A stretch of DNA of 30,953 nt from a virus. This document shows, one piece after another, positions 29,138 to 30,953 of this stretch. The number at the start of each line of letters is the position of its first letter. Position 1 is the stretch's first letter. The notes beneath the pieces are model-generated. The model saw nothing but the letters and a program-made list of their open reading frames with translations. It made no database searches and had not been told where the DNA came from. The stretch is taken from the IMG/VR virus record IMGVR_UViG_3300009180_000137, positions 1-30,953 of that record. One strand, 5' to 3'. Both the position numbers and the translations under genes were made by a program.

Positions 29138-30953
29138 TTAAGAGAAGTTTAGATTAGCATTACCAAAGTAGCCAGTTACACCTGCTATGTAAACCAAAGA
29201 AACTGCGTCCGTTGCTCCAGCTGCTGTCGACAAAGTTGGAGGTGTTCCACCCGGCCATTCTACATCTGATCCCCACGAAACCGTCTTGCCTCCTGTTCCT
29301 CCCTGAGTTAGGAAGAGGGTGTAGACTGCCCCGTCGATCGGGTTAGACTTAGTTAGTGTGGTGATGCTGGAAGTCAGAGTTAGCGTCTGAATGTTAGAGT
29401 TGTCCCAGTTGATGGTTGTTGTGCCACCGGTAGAACCTATAACGTTGGTTAGAGATGCAGCTTGACCGTAAGCTACTAAAGAATTAACGTGCGTTGTGTT
29501 TGCTCTGGTTGAAGAAAGACAAGCTCCAATAACTGTTGCATTTACGTGCGTTGAACAAGATCTATATCCAAAAACTTGTGCGCATAGTGCAGTAGAACAA
29601 GAGATTGCTCCAATAGTTGTTTGATAACCATCATATCCCCCACCTGCTCCAGTGTTCCTTACTGTATATCCTATAGCAATACCACCACTACTATCAATTG
29701 AACTACTGCTCCATCCAATAACGACCGAAGTTTCACTATTAAAAATACAACTTGCCAGTCCTATTAAAGTGTTTCCTCCTTTGTTTACATTGCCGCAACT
29801 AAGTAGTCTTGTTCCAAAAGCTACATCTGGATTATCTGAATCTAAAACTGTAACACAACTTCCAACTCCAACGTTATTTTGGATTGTGTTGTAAAGATTA
29901 GAAGAAACTACAACTTGATCACCTATTGCAACTGCTCCATTTCCTGTGTTAGCTCCCCTCCCAATTATTACGCAAGATTCTCTACCGATTGCAATTGAAA
30001 TATTTTGTGTAGAAGAAGCTGCCTGCCCAATTACTATAGATCTTGATCCGGTGGTCTGTGCTGAATTACCAATCACAACTGAGTTGCAAGCCCCGGTACC
30101 TCCGACAGAAGAAGAACCTAAGACTATGGTGCCGGTTGCTCCTGGGAAAACTTTTGATGCAGTTCCGATTGCTGTAGAACAAGCAGAAGTAGAACAAGAT
30201 AAATTTCCTATTACAATTGCGCAAACTGCTGTTGTAGATGTTGTAGCATTTCCATCTCCGTTGCCTAAAGCAATAGAAGAATCTCCACAATTACAAATAC
30301 CAAATCCGATTGCAATACCTTTACATGCAGAAGATCCAGAAACTACTCCTATTGCTATTCCATAATCGCAACATGCTTTAGCGTAGTTTCCTACTGCAAG
30401 AGCAGAATCAGAACCACAAGCAAGAGAATTTTGTCCGAGTGCAATATTTCCTTGACCAACTGCGCAAGCATAAGAACCAACTACTGTTGTTGCTCTCCCT
30501 GGTAATCCACCAACTTGTGAGTTAGAAATTGCTCCAGATCCAATTGCAATGTTGCCATCATTGTTTTGAACAGTAGAATTATATCCAATAGAAATTGAAG
30601 TTGAACTTGTTGCTGTTGCTCCAACCCCAGTAGAAACTAAAGAGTTTGTTTGCTCAATGGTAATTGGAGAAGATATCCCCGATGCTCCAGTTGCTCCGTT
30701 TACCCCGGAAGTTCCTGACGTTCCGCTAGTCCCAGAAGTACCTGACGTTCCGGATGAACCATTCTGTCCAGGAACTCCAGTTTCTCCGAATGCTATTGCT
30801 TGGATTGTTCCAACCAAGTCGGAAAGAGCCCCAGGAGAAAATAAATCTGTAAAAGTAATTCTTACCCCAGAAGCAGTTTTATTGGTTACGATTATATTTG
30901 CAAGCCCTGAAATACTTAGATCAAATGCATAACCGCCGGAGAAAGATCCAGAC
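29138..30953 (-). CDS. Long tail fibre, C-terminal part (runs off the right edge)
   Basis: The frame is open to the window edge, giving 605 codons. A TTG at 30817 is in frame but is not needed as a start. Upstream of it the frame reads SGSFSGGYAFDLSISGLANI and VTNKTASGVRITFTDLF, the second half of a small beta-sandwich. Then come a short Gly-X-Y tract (30676-30776), cysteine-containing YadA-like head repeats over about 370 residues, and a C-terminal domain (SLVAYGQAASLTNVIGS, TINWDNSNIQTLTL) paralogous to the 25727-28000 fibre. The true N-terminus is probably the gene at the left edge. It heads the fibre operon as visible here. Confidence 0.88.
   Translation of the reverse strand, partial: SGSFSGGYAFDLSISGLANIIVTNKTASGVRITFTDLFSPGALSDLVGTIQAIAFGETGVPGQNGSSGTSGTSGTSGTSGTSGVNGATGASGISSPITIEQTNSLVSTGVGATATSSTSISIGYNSTVQNNDGNIAIGSGAISNSQVGGLPGRATTVVGSYACAVGQGNIALGQNSLACGSDSALAVGNYAKACCDYGIAIGVVSGSSACKGIAIGFGICNCGDSSIALGNGDGNATTSTTAVCAIVIGNLSCSTSACSTAIGTASKVFPGATGTIVLGSSSVGGTGACNSVVIGNSAQTTGSRSIVIGQAASSTQNISIAIGRESCVIIGRGANTGNGAVAIGDQVVVSSNLYNTIQNNVGVGSCVTVLDSDNPDVAFGTRLLSCGNVNKGGNTLIGLASCIFNSETSVVIGWSSSSIDSSGGIAIGYTVRNTGAGGGYDGYQTTIGAISCSTALCAQVFGYRSCSTHVNATVIGACLSSTRANTTHVNSLVAYGQAASLTNVIGSTGGTTTINWDNSNIQTLTLTSSITTLTKSNPIDGAVYTLFLTQGGTGGKTVSWGSDVEWPGGTPPTLSTAAGATDAVSLVYIAGVTGYFGNANLNFS
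30676..30776 (-). repeat. Short collagen-like coding repeat
   Basis: About eleven Gly-X-Y triplets (GSSGTSGTSG... GVNGATGAS) between the sandwich domain and the head repeats of the right-edge fibre. Confidence 0.85.

Overview
The window looks like almost all of a tailed-phage (Caudoviricetes, siphovirus-like) genome that infects a member of the Bacteroidota. The evidence is a near-complete virion gene set in families typical of Bacteroidota phages, a BT4734/VirE-type primase-helicase, and start regions that are A/T-rich with almost no Shine-Dalgarno sequences. I see no tRNA, rRNA, CRISPR array, integrase, repressor or insertion sequence. All genes except one lie on the minus strand, so functional order runs from high to low coordinates.

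Layout in the direction of transcription: (1) 30953-24844, tail fibres and adhesins: two long fibres with collagen-like GTS/GVS/GSS repeats and YadA-like head repeats, an arabinofuranosidase-B-like/LamG-like protein, a small tail-associated protein and a Gly/Cys-rich adhesin. (2) 23894-24847, the only plus-strand gene: a GT9-like glycosyltransferase, converging on the adhesin gene. (3) 23818-21874, portal, a connector-like protein and a 39-aa protein, closed by a terminator. (4) 21722-20845, a short HTH protein and a degenerate HNH+HTH protein, with terminators on both sides. (5) 20675-17879, two small proteins and a primase-helicase, followed by a 344-bp repeat-rich gap that is a good candidate replication origin. 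(6) 17534-15647, small early/middle genes, a winged-helix protein and a sigma-factor-like protein. (7) 15600-1, terminase, tail completion, a tail assembly chaperone with an apparent -1 frameshift, two large tail proteins, tape measure, head protease, scaffold, major capsid protein, major tail protein, one unknown protein and the start of a third fibre segment.

The main second-look items are as follows. A T9 tract in the chaperone gene is where coding potential moves to the -1 frame, and that frame ends in a TAATG overlap with the next gene. A 10-bp motif (minus strand TCATACTTAT) recurs in one orientation, mostly 2-6 nt before start codons, and the phage encodes its own sigma-like protein. 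The origin candidate carries nine GTTAC/GTAAC elements, perfect inverted repeats and a 10-bp AT tandem repeat. A glycosyltransferase gene sits beside proline-poor, Thr/Ser-rich collagen-like fibres. The two window ends appear to be two halves of one fibre gene, which suggests a circular map of about 31 kb. Gene order is unusual (portal far from terminase, tail genes before head genes), and no lysis genes could be recognised.
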